DNA from: Branchiostoma floridae
Lineage: Eukaryota; Chordata; Leptocardii; Amphioxiformes; Branchiostomatidae
DNA: 64,000 nucleotides
NCBI RefSeq assembly: GCF_000003815.2
Contig: NC_049984.1
Coordinates: 18,814,194 to 18,878,193, forward strand
Direction of reading: 5' to 3'
How positions within the stretch are numbered: the stretch's first letter is position 1; each line of letters starts with the position of its first letter. Both the position numbers and the translations under genes were made by a program. Of the stretch, positions 37,003 through 50,887 are shown one piece after another. The notes beneath the pieces were generated by a model, which worked only from the letters and a program-made list of their open reading frames with translations, was not told where the DNA came from and made no database searches.

Positions 37003-37008
37003 TTTATT
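37003..37008 (-). terminator. Candidate poly(A) signal for TBC1D31
   Basis: AATAAA on the minus strand, 31 bases past the stop codon, implying a very short 3' UTR. Later signals further left are possible. Confidence 0.45.
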
Positions 37009-37038
37009 CTGAAGAAAAATCCTGTCAATGTGCCTGGT

Positions 37039-40000
37039 CTAGAGGCTTCCCCCACTGAGGTCATCATCATCATTATCATCCACGTTAAAGCTTGGAGGAG
37101 GCTGTGTCTGTCGTGTCTTCTCAGCCAGCTTCTTCCTCATGTCCCTCACCTCCTTCATCAGTTCCTGCTCCCTTCTCTCAAATGTCTGACGACCACGGTC
37201 CAAGGAAACTATGCAATGAGATAGATGTTGTCTTATTGAAAAAGATAACTCTGTTTTCAAAAGCATTTGTTACCATGCCTTTACACCTGTAATGTAATTT
37301 GTAATTAAAGCTGTCAGTTATAAGAAAAAACATTACTGAATGTATCTCGCCAATGTTTTATATTACATGCAAGGAAGGTTTTTTTATCATTAACAGGTTT
37401 AAAAAGAAAGCAGATTTAATATCAAAGTTGAGAATTGAAGATTTTAGGTAAGTCACCACTTGGCACTTTCAAAACCTTTTAACAGTGTCCCTTTAGCTCC
37501 AGCCTGAGTTACCTCTTTTTGGGGCATCTCATACAAGGACATTGTATGGAAAAATCTTGATAAAGGGACAATTTACCGGACAACTTATATGATCATAATA
37601 CACTTACACTGTGAAGATGCTTCTGATCCAGACCCTGAGTTGTTCAGACACTTGTTCTCTGTTGTCTTCCCCCCATCAGGCCTTCCCTTGTCCCTCAAGT
37701 CTCGTAACCTCTCTATTGGGACGATGGGAAAATCCATTATTAACAATATATGCTGCTTTCTTGTGTCATAACACATCATACTATACATTCATCTTTTTAC
37801 CTCTGCTTTGATTTCTAATGACTCTGAATGTTTTAACACACATCCCTACAGTATACTAGTACAGTAGAAGCCGCTTAATTGCACGGCCTATTTAACAGTG
37901 AATTTCGTGCAATTATCCGACTGGTGCAACAATGCGAAGTTATCCAGCTGGACAGCACCAGTATGGGATTTTGGGATCACGTGCAGTTAACAGAAGTATG
38001 CTGTAATCCGTTGTGCAATTAACTGGATTCTACTGTAGTACCATGTACATGTAACTAGTTATTAAACACAGCCCTTACCAAAGGACTCATCCTGTCTGAG
38101 CTGTTCTGTCAACTGCTGCTCCTCCCCTTGCTCTTCCCTCAGTAGACCCATCCTCCTCTGCTCAGCCTCCAGTGCTATTTTCCGCTGATTCTGAAGACTT
38201 GCCCTCCCTGCTGCGTCTTCCTGAAGCTACAGGTCATCCATTTGTTTGAGTTTAGAAATCACAACATATGCCTCCATCAAGCATTCTCCTACGCAAATGG
38301 ACCACAGTCGTGTCGAAACTCCTTGCCGTTGGGGACCGGGCGTTAGGAGGATGCCATCAAGGTAACAGAGTAAAAAGCTCGCCTTTAGCAAGGATTGGAA
38401 CTACATCAAAAAGGTTAATTCGCCAAAACAGGGATAATATAATGTGTGAACTTTTTATTGTGCATACACTTTTACGTTAGATTTCTTGGTGTCTATGGTA
38501 AACTGTTTAAAATGTATACATTGTTACGTGGCTTAGACAGCAATAATGAAATCAATTACTTCCACACCTCTTGATTTCCACTGTAGCACAAATTTCATGC
38601 ATGGGTGAATCCAATCAGAGAAGGAAGGGCAAGGTCTTATCTAGGCTTTGAGTTATAAAGTTATTAAGTCTGGATGTTTGATGGAAACAAAATCCAGAGT
38701 AAGACTCAGAGGAACTCAATACTTCACACTACTGCTGATTAGGCTTTTAGCCAAGCATGCGTCCAGGCATCATTTGGACTCGCTATCCTAAAAACAACAA
38801 CAAGAAATTGGACGCACTAGATGCCCTAAAGAGGCCCTTACACAGGGCAGCAGATACTCCGACAAGCATGAAATATTGATTGACCTGGGATGCTACTAGG
38901 TCGAATGTGATCAAAGTCTTCAACTGTGACCTCTCTGACAGTAAGTTTGCCCCTCAGGATACCCTAGAATGTACCATTTTAACTTGAAATTCTCTAAAAC
39001 TCTGCACCATGGAAGGTAAATGCCCCCAGATCCCCCTAATAGATATAACTCACTGTGAGGCAACTTTCAGTCACGAAGAATTTTGAACTCCCTATAATAA
39101 AATCCCATATAAAAGCCTACTGCTGATTAGCATGCCTGTGCTATACAGGGTTGATCCCCTACATGTCTAATGCATAAGCCTTAGAGTGAGCTTCTAAATG
39201 TTACCTCCACTGGGATGTTCCCAAAAGTCAAACACAGTGAGAGTATGTTGACATTACCATCACACCAAAGACCACATAACAGCCACAATGTCCGCCTACA
39301 TCCCCAAATAGATTACCCTTCAGAATAAGCAGCAAGTGCTGTATGCGTGTGGACAAGCTTCATGAATCTTGACACCAAAAGGATATACCTACCGACAGTG
39401 ACAAAAATCCCAGCGACACTAAGTCTTTGAAGAGATGATACCTGTAGAGCACTGTTGACATTTCCTATATGTGCACCATTATATGTTATGTGATACACAC
39501 ACACCTCAATGGCAATGATTGTGGACATACCTGCTTATTCTCTAGCTCCTTCATAAGTTGGTGTACCTCTTCTTCCACCTGTCTGTTGGCTGCATTCATT
39601 TTTGCAAGCTGTACAGAAATATGATATCTCATAAAATCTTCACATTTCCCGTAATGAAATACTAGACTACTCCACCAGTAGTAATTTCAACTCTTTCTAA
39701 GAATTCTAAATGAGAATTGATACCTTGAAAAGTCTAATAATATGGGCATATTTCACATTGTTTAAGTGGTATGCAAACTGCTTTATTTCATCTCCTTTTC
39801 ATAATGGCTTTCATCAAATTTAACAAGGTAATCAATTCTAATACTACATAGCTCCATTTCCTGAGGTTGACAGCCTGTGTGACTGCTGAATTATAATTAT
39901 AGTGCACTGTGTAATGGTGTAGGGTGTCATACAAGGATTCAACCTTGAACTTGAAGTCAATGAACAACATCAATCACTGATGAACAGAGATCATCATCAT

Positions 40001-43000
40001 TGTTGCCGTACCTGTAACATCCTGATCTCCCTGTCCAAGTCGTCCAGCTGTTGTCTCTGCTCCACCCTCAGGTCCATCTGTGTGTCCACATTCTGCTGCT
40101 CAGCACGGGCCAGACCACGCTCAACCTCCTACATACAGGGTGAAATAAACACATTAGTATAGGGGTGGGTACTGGTACAGAAAATTCAGAACCTGGACCT
40201 AACTGTCTGTGAAAACTTTCGTCTTCAAATCCAGGAGGTAGTGGCTACTATAGACATGCTGTCATTTTTGACATGTGTCCATGGGGACTTAAAAAATTGG
40301 GGTGGCCGCGGACTAAAAGTGGTCTCAGTGAGACTAAGTTCATTGGTAATAGAAATTTGGTCAAAATTGAAAATAAACTCTACTCTACTTCACTCCTGAT
40401 ATTTTAAATGGACCCCAATAGTGTAAAAGCCTGCCGATATAATATGTTCATTTTCTAATCAGTCCAAAGTCCGGTCCTCTGATTTTTCTCAGGTCCGTTT
40501 TTCTTGACCGGTCCAACAAGAGAAAACCTTAATCAAGTGCATAGCACCAAACACCATTTGGGAGGGGCTTTAAATCTAACTTCCTGACAAGCAGTTGAGG
40601 CATATTTTCCAGCTTTCTTTAAAAAATTTAATTGATCAAAGTAGGGGGCCAACTTTCAATGCTTCATTTATCAGAAATATTCCTCGGACAGAGCGACCTC
40701 CTGTCTGTTTTCAAAGTCTTTAATCTATCAAAGAACTCCCATTAAAATATGCCTTCCCATGAAGAAATGTCCCTGGTGAAATATTGTCCCCCATACAGAA
40801 ATATTCCCCGTGAAAAATTTCCCAATGTAAAATTGTCCCTCCATGCAGAAATGTCCCCGATGAAAAAGTGTCCCCCATGCAGAAATATCCACAATAAAAA
40901 TCTGTTCCTCATGAAAAAGCTTCCTATTGATACTAAAAGATAAGGTATATTCGGGTACATACAGTCGATGATAACCCTTGACAAACACAAAACAGTAGTG
41001 CCCTCACCCTCCTGATGATCTGCTCCCTCTCCCTCTCCAGTACCCCTATCCTCTGCTGTATCCTGTCCTCCAGGTCCTGTTGTCTCTTGTGCGCGTCCAT
41101 GTCGGCACGCCGTAGGAACGATGCTGCCACCTCATCACGAGCCAGCTCCTGAGAAATAATAGGCTTGTCATTTTAATAAACAGGGATAAAGTATGAAAGA
41201 TGTACCACGACATTATTCCCTGATATCATTATGAGCAGAAAATAGAGTGAATCCAAGCCAAAGTTATGTATGTTTTACTTCTAGGTATTGGCCTAACCTT
41301 TAAAAGCTCATAGTTCAAATAACTTGAAAATGTCACCATACATTTCTGGATGGTACATGTTTTTTTTCCAAAAGTAGCACAGGATGCCATGTAACTAACA
41401 TTGCTGCAGAAAATGCAATTTCTAAAACTTCAGCTATCATTCAAGTGACTTCTGGGTACAAGTTATGTAAAGTTATTGCTGAATCTCAGTAAATGTTCAG
41501 TATTGTCTTATACGTGTCAAAAAGGATTATCTGTATTATTTTGTAATTCTTGTATAAATAAACTCAGTTTGCATACCTGCTCGAACAGCCCCCTCTGTGC
41601 ATGCAGCTCCATGTTCTTCACTTCCACATCATCTATGGCTGCATGTGTCTCCTGCTCCCTTAGTCGCACCTACATGATGGAAGCACATTCAGTAACCCTC
41701 CAGTCAACAGTACCCCCGGTATCAACAGTGATTGAACAAAGTTTTGACCTGTTTTACCTGTCTATTGTTCTACCTACTGAGTATTTCTACCATGACTTTG
41801 ATATTTTCAAATCCCATTGCGTTACTGTCTCCAGGACCCATCCTTTTGTCTTGGGACAGAAATTTACTTGTTGGAACATAACAAAAACTTTAGCCCATTC
41901 GTAACAAAAAATGACATGAAACTGTTGAAAATGTACTAACAACATGGGCTCTCAAACATTGAGTGAGACAGAAAAAAATTCAAAGCTGGAGACAGCTCTG
42001 CTGGCTGACTGGTAACAACAGGTACAATAGATGGGAAGACGCCATACCTTTCTCTCAATAAGTATAATAGATATGGGAAGATGTCATACCTTTCTCTCAA
42101 TAAGTACAATAGATAAGGGAAGATGCCATACCTTTCTCTCAATCTCATCATCCAGTCTCTTCAGCTCCGTCTCCTTCTGTCTATGTTGGTGCTCCATGAA
42201 GCGCCGCCTAGCGGCATCTAGTAACTGCAGCTCCTTCACCCGCAGTTCTCTCCTCATGGCAGCAAGCCTGGGTTGACATAGATGAAGTACCTTATTCGTC
42301 AAAAAGTCTGGATATTCATCAAATAGTCTGGATATCAGAAGTGTTACATTTCCAGCAAAGTGAGTGAAGAGCAATCTGAAAAATCCTTACCAATCTGTGT
42401 ATGGTATATATATGTAGTAAATGCTTTGCAATGGAGCTACAAAAGTTTATGTTCTGCCCTCAAATTGAAGCAAAGGAAAACAATTATAATGGTATTACAA
42501 CAACTTGTATGCAGTAAAAATGGGTGAAATCAGATAAAAGTTGTAACTCTCTTTGACAAGATGTGCGCACATTCAAAGACAAATGCTCCTCCTTCTTCTT
42601 GCCTCCTTCTGGCATGCTAAGCACCAAAAGAAGTGCAAAAATTTTGGGAAAAAGCCCCAAAGAAAGGAGGAAACTAGGAGCTTGAAATGAAAGCACCCGC
42701 TGCCACAACACACAAGGAAAAATGGTGACAATTGAGGGATGACATCATGCAAGGTCCCATAGTACTTTACGTGTTTTACTTTGTATATGTGTACCGCCTA
42801 GCGACATGCAGTGGAGCTACTGCATGAGGTACTCCCCGAACAAGGTCAAGTTAATGAGGCATATTTCTCTATACTCCTATCTGGTAAACCCTCTAGGAAG
42901 ACCCCTCTGTCCCACCTGACACGCTGGTCGGTAAGTTTCTGCTCCTCGTCTGCAATGACTCTCCTCCTGGTCTCCTCAGCCTCCTCCAGCAGCTCCTGCT

Positions 43001-46000
43001 GTCTGTACCACGCCTCCTCCTGGTGTCTCTTTCTCTCTGTCTCTCTCTTCAACTCCTCTGTCACTTGTCTACAATTAACACAAACTACAGTTCACAATGT
43101 GTCACTGATATACCCACTGATCTGTGACACAATCCAGCCCATAGACAAACAAGGAGAAGTCATAAACTCAAATACCAGATAATTCCTGCTAAAATAGAAT
43201 ACTTTTTGAAATTTTTTTCCAAGCACCAAACTAGAGTGGAACTAACATAACAGCCAGGCCACATTGTTCAGGCATTGACAGTAAAGGCCTTTAAGGCTGT
43301 ACTATCAGCCACCATGCCATAATCAATGTGCACGAACCACCTCAGTGATACCCAGAAGGGGTGGTTACAGGGTATTAACAAGAATTGTCAATAAAAAAAA
43401 AAACATTTGTTATGCACAGGTGTTCTGTTTCACAAAATCTACCAAATTTGAAACTCTCACATCAGTAATGCAAATAAGCCTCACAACTCATGAGGCCATG
43501 TCAATACAAGATATACATCTTAATACTACCGAATAAGAGCTTAAAAAAAACAATACTCCTTATTCACCTTTCCTGCAGATATTGAAGCTCCTCCTCTCTG
43601 ATTCTCTCCCTCTCCTTAACCTGGAGGAACAAATCAAGAGTGACAGGTGAGAGCCTAGCAGGTCAACCATCCCTGCTGATGGCTTATTGATCTGGACTAA
43701 CACCTTCTCGCCAACAGGGCCTTGGTTACAGTGCGCTGAAGTTGACAGATGAACGTCGCCCCTACAGCTCACAAAGGTCAAGTTGGAAGCTATTACAAAA
43801 TAGATTTTCAAGAATAATATAAAAATCGACCAAAGTTTTCAAAGAGTGTTCTTTATCATCTTATGACATGAAAATTGTCATGCAAGAATATTTCATGATT
43901 AGAAACATACTGTAAGTACTGTTAATTTAAGAGGATTGACTTCCATAGTAAGGAGGAATAGGTGCTTGTGGATTTAATTTTTTGGGTAGGCACACAGCGT
44001 GCATTACTGAGAGAAAAATCCGTATTGCTTGCGACGATTTCACAATGGAGAGCTCACCCTTGAAATTGCAAACATGAAACCACCAGCATGAATATTTCAA
44101 AAGGAGTACGTGCCAACCATGCTGGTGTGTCCAGCATTACCTGTGTTCTTGCCAAGCCATAGGGGGCCCCTACACTGTGATTTAGATCCCTTATGGCGTT
44201 ATGCTGTGATCTGTGTCCCTATGCTGTGATTTGTGCCCCTATGCTGTGTTTCAACCAAAGAAGGAGACTTTTCTGTTAGATTTATGCCACTAAATTTGGC
44301 CCTCAAATTGCAGGAAATATTGTTTCTGAAGGTTATAAATTTGAAAATTTTCAGGGGAAGGATTCACCCAGACCCCCTACAATTATCAAACCTGCATTGC
44401 TTATCACATGACTTTGCTGCACTAAGATACCTCTATGCTGTGAAAAAACCCTGGTGAGAACACTGATTACCTGATAGTCCACTATGAATGTGGGATATTT
44501 GTTGAAGATTGGGTACTGTCCCCGGGTCAGGGGTTGAAATTCTTCCATCACGCGGCGGGGATGGATGTCTTCGGGGGTCGTGTCCTGGAGACGGTACGCT
44601 TCCCGAATCACCGCTCCAATGTCTATGGCATTCCGATGGTGGAAGAAGTACTGAAAGGACATTGATAAATTTGTCAGCTTGGACAAAATGTATGGTTTGA
44701 TTCCCAACATAAATGAGAAAGGGAGCTTTGATGCCCTATCCTTAAACTACATGAAACTTGAATATGAAGACCTTAACTTGAATATGAAGACCAAATTGAT
44801 ATTCCCCACCAAAGAACAGTAGAAGCCATTTAATTGCACACCCCATTTGCCAGCGTATTTCATGCAATTATCCCCATGGTGCAACAAAACAAAGTTATGA
44901 AGCTGGACCACACCCACCAAGGGATTTGGGGATTCCATACAATTAACAGAAGTGTGTGGTTATCCGTTCTGCAATTAACTAGCTACTGTTCTAATGTTTT
45001 ATTTTCTTTCATGTAGAAGAAGACTTTATACCTCAAAGTCACTGACATCAGTGCATTTAGTGAGTGGTCCCCGTGCTGAGATGGCGTAGGCGGCCACACA
45101 CAGGATCAGGAAGGATGGATGGTTGGAGAAGACGTTGTCAAACAGTTTCAGCCACTCGTCTTTGGTTAGCACTTCTGAGAACAGGGTTTCCAGCAGCGGC
45201 CATGCATATGTCTGGAGGAAAAGGATAAGTCAGAATAATATAGTATACATGACTCATCAAGACAAAGAGCAATGATTGACAGGGACGCATGGGCTGCCAT
45301 CTCAACTCGAGGCCAGATGGACTCGACTTAAGCAAGCATCAAGACTTGGTGGAATCTGAAATATCAATTTGCTCAAAGTTTACGAAAAGGAATCTATAAA
45401 TCTACAACATGTTATCAGTATGTCAAACAGCTTTCCAATGACTGTTCAATCAGCTCTGGATTCACACATGACAAGTCCAGATGGAAGAAATTAATTCTGG
45501 AGCTGCAGCCAAAACATGACACTGAAACACTAAAACCAACACAGAATATAAAACCAGCTGTAACAATCTATTTTGAGAGAAAATTTATGTGGTTGTTTTG
45601 TGCTACAACTTCTTTAATTTCAGCACCAAGGCACCACATAACTTCAGCTATGCTATGTTCTTTGTTATGATACATTAATATAGAGTGTCAGTTGACATGT
45701 GCTGCCAAAACATGACACTGAAATACAAAAACCTATAAAGAATATCAAATCAGCTGCTGTAACAACATATTCTGAGAGAAAATGCATCTGGTTGTTTTGT
45801 GCTACAACCATCTCAATTTCAGCACTAAGGTCAGCACCACACAACTTCAGCTATGTGTTATAATACATTAATACAGAGTGGCAGTTGACCTGTGCAGTGA
45901 TGTTATAAGTGATGAGGTGCTGCAGAAGGTGCTTGTCGTGATAAGCCAGCAGGTTCTCCACCAGGTTCAGCACATTGATGGGAGGGTTGGGGAAATACTC

Positions 46001-49000
46001 AAACCACTGCTGGCACCAGTTCACTGGAAAACAGCAAAATACACAATGTAATATGCTGATAATATTACACAGATTTCACACTTAGCACTTTTGATGCAGA
46101 GCTTTATCAAGTTTTTACAGAATAAAAGATACATCAACTCTCAAAATTCTGCTGTGTTCCATAATACTGCCACATTGAAGAAAAAAAAACATTATCAGAG
46201 AGGCCTTCTCAAGATTATCTTGAGACCTAACTAAATATCTGAAGTGTATATTCCTGTAGATTACTGATGCTGCATTACTGGTAGCACATGTCTTGTAATT
46301 ACTTTAAATTCATGTGCTATTTTTCTCATTTGGCAGTATTATGGCACCTGGTGGAATTATGAGAGTTGATATTACATAATGCAAAGTTCAAAGTTCTATG
46401 ATATGTAAAACTTCTGCACACTTGATTTAAGAAACTTTTTGATCGGATAAGTATATCCAAAACCTTAAAAGAATTATAATTCTTACCAAGAATTGTTGCT
46501 ATAGCTTCAAAGCAGACCATCTGATTGTTCTGAAACAACTTGACAAATGGGAAGGCCAGCAGGGCAAGGTAGTCTGTCTCTCCAAATATGGGGGACCAGT
46601 GGGCTAGAGCTGACAGTGTCCTGTGGGACAAAAACACAGAGTCTGACGCTGTGACAACGTTAGAAAGGCTGCAAAGAGAAGGCAAGGTGCATGTAAGTGC
46701 ATGTAGCCTTCTTTGTAGGGTTCTGGATGCATGATAAGGCATTGTTCATCTTTGGGGGGTAGAGGGGGAATGATTCGTGATTTTCAACATGGGCTAAGAT
46801 ATTCAATTTTGATGTTAGGTACATACGTAGGTGTATCTGTATCCAGTGCAGATTACACCAACATTACTGCATGTTACTGGGCATCTAATGCATTATGACT
46901 CCACTGTAAATTATGTGCTACAAGACATAAATACAGGATTAAATCAACCAGTAGAAATATTCTGACAGAGGCAACAAAACCTCTAATTCTACAGTAAAAC
47001 TCCTACAACCAACAGTTTGTAGAAAACAACGGCACATGATTTGAAACATATTTCAATACATATTGACAATGGTGAACAATTTCAAATGTCCGTGTTAAGT
47101 TTGTAACAGCAATGTGAGTACTGGAGTAATTCAGGGCCCAATTTTAGGGCCCTGGTAATCTGTACATTTTTGAGCACCAAATAAATAACTATTATCATCA
47201 TTATTATCATGATTATTGTGATTATTATGATTATTGTGATTATTATGATTATTGAGACTGGGGCTCCCTTGGAAACCATTTTTTTTCTAAAACTGTAGAG
47301 ACTACCTGAAAAAATTAATAAAATATGATTATTGAGATAATTATGATTATTGTTGTTATCATAAAAGAGTTTACTCTGACCTTTGCAGCACCCTGAGCAG
47401 CTTCTGACTCTTGATAGGGTACTGTTCATGGAGCCGTACGTATGAACTATGGACACCCTTGTCCAGTAGTGCGCTGTACGCTGCATGGTTCTCTGGTAGC
47501 TTCAGCAGGGATCTCCAGATAAACATTCTGTAACACCAAGTACATTATTACACACACAGGCAGGGTTGGACAAGTCAACTTGCCCTATTGTCCAGGGCAA
47601 TTGAAAGTTCTGATCGGGAAGTGCATGACATACTGTAAATGCATTTTTGTTTGCAGGGATTTAATTTCGTGGAAGCGTGAAAATGATGTGTTCGTGGTGG
47701 TTTTAAATTCGCGGTAGCACCATCCAGCGAACATATTTACAGTCACCTGTACTGTATTTGCATAATGTATTATCAATATTTGCGGTGGTTTTAAGTTGGC
47801 AGTTCAGTGGCCACCGCAAAAACTGGGAAAATAAAACCACCGCGAAAGTTTCTGCATTTACATTACCCCACTTGGCCGATCGGGCAAGTTAGATTTTTCC
47901 ATTGAGTGAGATTTTAATATACTCATTACTTTTTAGCTTCATTGCTCCATTGCTGGAAGTGAAAATGCATATAACAGAAACATTTGAATATTCAGGGCAA
48001 TTGAAAATTGGTTTGGGCAAAGTAAACTTTTTATGTGCTTGCCCAAAAGGAATTTTAGAAAATTTGTCAAACCTTGTGCAGGTTTGGACAGGTCTTTTGT
48101 CCTATCGGGCAAGTACATAAAAAAAACTTATTTGCCCGAAGTATCATTTTGTTTGCCCGAAATTGGAAAAAAATACTTTTTCCAGTAATGAACTTCTTTT
48201 ACTTGACTTTTTTTTAATTTATCATGTAGGCTGATGTACTCAATTATACCATGTACGGCTACAAACTGATACAGACTGGGACTGGGTCTAAGATACTACT
48301 TTTGATTACAGTAATTGTTTTTATATCCCTAGCATCAATATGCTAAAGTGCTTCAAAGAAAATAATACCTTTCTTTAACTACATGTAACTAATGGAAGAT
48401 ACAGTTTCTACATGTGTATCATTTTCATCTCCCATTTCAACTGTGGATCAAAACAATAATTCAAGGAATACAACATGATGTAAGTACAGTACTGATATAT
48501 GCCAAAAAACAGTTACTCAAGCAACTGGATATGATTTTGGAAACAGTCATTACTGATTACTTTTGTATGTAACAAGTGAGTTCACTTTACCTGTTGTACA
48601 ATCTACCACAAAATAAACTGCCATAATTTAATCAGAAAATGTCCACACCTGTATTTGGCTGGGTATTCTCCAAATCCTTTAAGTATGGAGAGCAGTCTTC
48701 CCCTGTGCAGCCCATCCGATAGGTCAGTCTGTATAGAATACATGCATTAGGAAGCTGACTCATGCAAACAGTTCACCAGCAAGATGAATTCACCTCTACA
48801 TTGCTAAATATATGAAGGGCATGACATGCACTATGATACTGCAAAGAGAGAATGTGTCCCTGCTGTATCTATTCTAAGATTCATGGCCACAAGGCAGGTT
48901 TAAAATCGTGGTGCCTTTTATGGATGATATAGCTCATGCCATAATGTTATTGCCTTTGGACAAAGGCATTAGCGTTAACTCTTACAATCCCTTTAACAGC

Positions 49001-50818
49001 ATAGCACCTGGAAGGCAGGGTGGTTATTAGGTTGGAATGAGTCCAGCGGATGATGTGATTACCATGCTGATGGAAAAGTCTTACCTCCACAGCGGTGTCT
49101 GTTCTGTCTGGAGGCTGCTGACCTCTGACCCTCCTCGGCACACGCGTGGCCGTCCTGCTGTAGGGTCGCACACCTTTACCCCCCGCAGCAGATTTGGGTC
49201 TCGCGATGCTGGGTACATCACTCACTCTGGAAACGATGGACTTTTCTCTCTCCTTGTCAGAGGACACCACTTTCAAAAGCGGCGGTGGAGGCTGTGTCAG
49301 GCAAAAACAACCATTTAGAGCAAAAAAAATGGAAAAGGAGAGTTGGCATCTATCCGTCTTAGAAGACAATGGAAGGCAGACAGGGTGGGTTAGGCGACCC
49401 GTCTGCCTGGCCTGCACGTGACTTTTTTTACTTGAAGTAGGGGTGTGCACTTCCTTTGCTACCCTCTCGTCTACTGGCGCATTAAGCCCCACGGGGACAA
49501 GACTGCATGCCACGTTTAAGACGGTCCCAGCAGATGCAGGTTTGTTGTTTGGAGATTCCGTCTCCTAGGAGGACTTCCGACCAAGAATGCAAGGGTTCCT
49601 CCTACCCCTGACTTGTGTATAGACTCAAGGAGAGTAATCATCAGTTATATACTGTACTAATAAAATCAAAAAGTAATTTTGATTCTTTTACTTTTTTTTG
49701 TATTTGGCTTATGCAGAAGATACTATAAACTTAAAGGTAGAACAACAAAGAAGTAAAAAGAAGTTTCACCTTGTTGAGTTCTGACGTCAGTGCCTGCACA
49801 CTGTACACATTGATGGACCCATCCTCCATGGTACACACCACATGCCTGCCATCTGCACCTATCAGGGCATTGGTGATGCGGTTGTCATGGCTACCAACGT
49901 CAAACAGCAGCTTGCAGGAGTGGATGTTGATGAACCTCATGATGCCATCTTGACTTAAAACACCAAGAGTCTGGAGAAGGAAACAGAGTATAAAGAGGGG
50001 TTGAGTGATAGTTCAACCAGAGTACTGGCAAGGCCAAACCAAATCTATTTGTTGCTTCTCAGATTTTTTGGAAAAATTGGACCAACAGGTTTAAAAAAAT
50101 AAGATATAAAAATCTTTTTTTTCAAAAGGTATGGGGTAAAGATTAAGATTTGTGGCTTAAACAACACAAAAAACAACAGCCTGAGAAGTTTAATGACACG
50201 ATTTATTTATGAATCCCTTCCTTTGATTTGTTATTAATGTTCTGAATAAAAGCCATTGTTTTAAACTGAAATTATGTGTATATGGTTCTTGAATGGTAAT
50301 ATTTACAGGTTTGTGATAGCAAAATCTGTATCATGTTTTCTCTGGACTTTTTTTCTGAAAATGAAACAAATGGACAGGCGAATCCGAGAAGCAACAAATA
50401 GAAATTGTGTGGCCTGAACTTATGCAAAATTTGTGCTGGCAAGTTGAATATCTTGTCACATGGAGATATCTATAGAGGGCTTGACATGCACTCTAGATCT
50501 GTAGAGAGAGCATTACAAAACTACTTCAGGTTCATGGCCATGAGGCAGGCTTTAGTGTGCAGTGGGGAAGTACAGATATCAACAAGTGCTCTCTGAATAG
50601 TAACCATTATCTGATGCATTGCCTCGGGATACTTTGGAATATGACAGCCCTTTTTGCACTAGAAATGCAATACAACATGTAGGACATGGTTAACAGGTAT
50701 CTTTCAGTCACAAAGTATTTTTGCCAGTCACCTTTAGTTGAAGAGCTGTAGGCATTTGGTGAAAGTAATATTTTCCACAAAGAACTAAAGATCCTTAAAA
50801 CACAAAAACAGATGCGTG

Positions 50819-50887
<69 letters not shown>

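Noticed and set aside
40728-40990. Protein-like frame with repeated GDISAW-type motif
   Set aside because: The periodicity comes from a minisatellite in an intron, in overlapping frames, and not from a protein repeat.
48947-49513. 188-codon minus-strand open frame
   Set aside because: It is the TBC1D31 exon 49291-49085 plus read-through of both flanking introns. Homology covers only the exon part.
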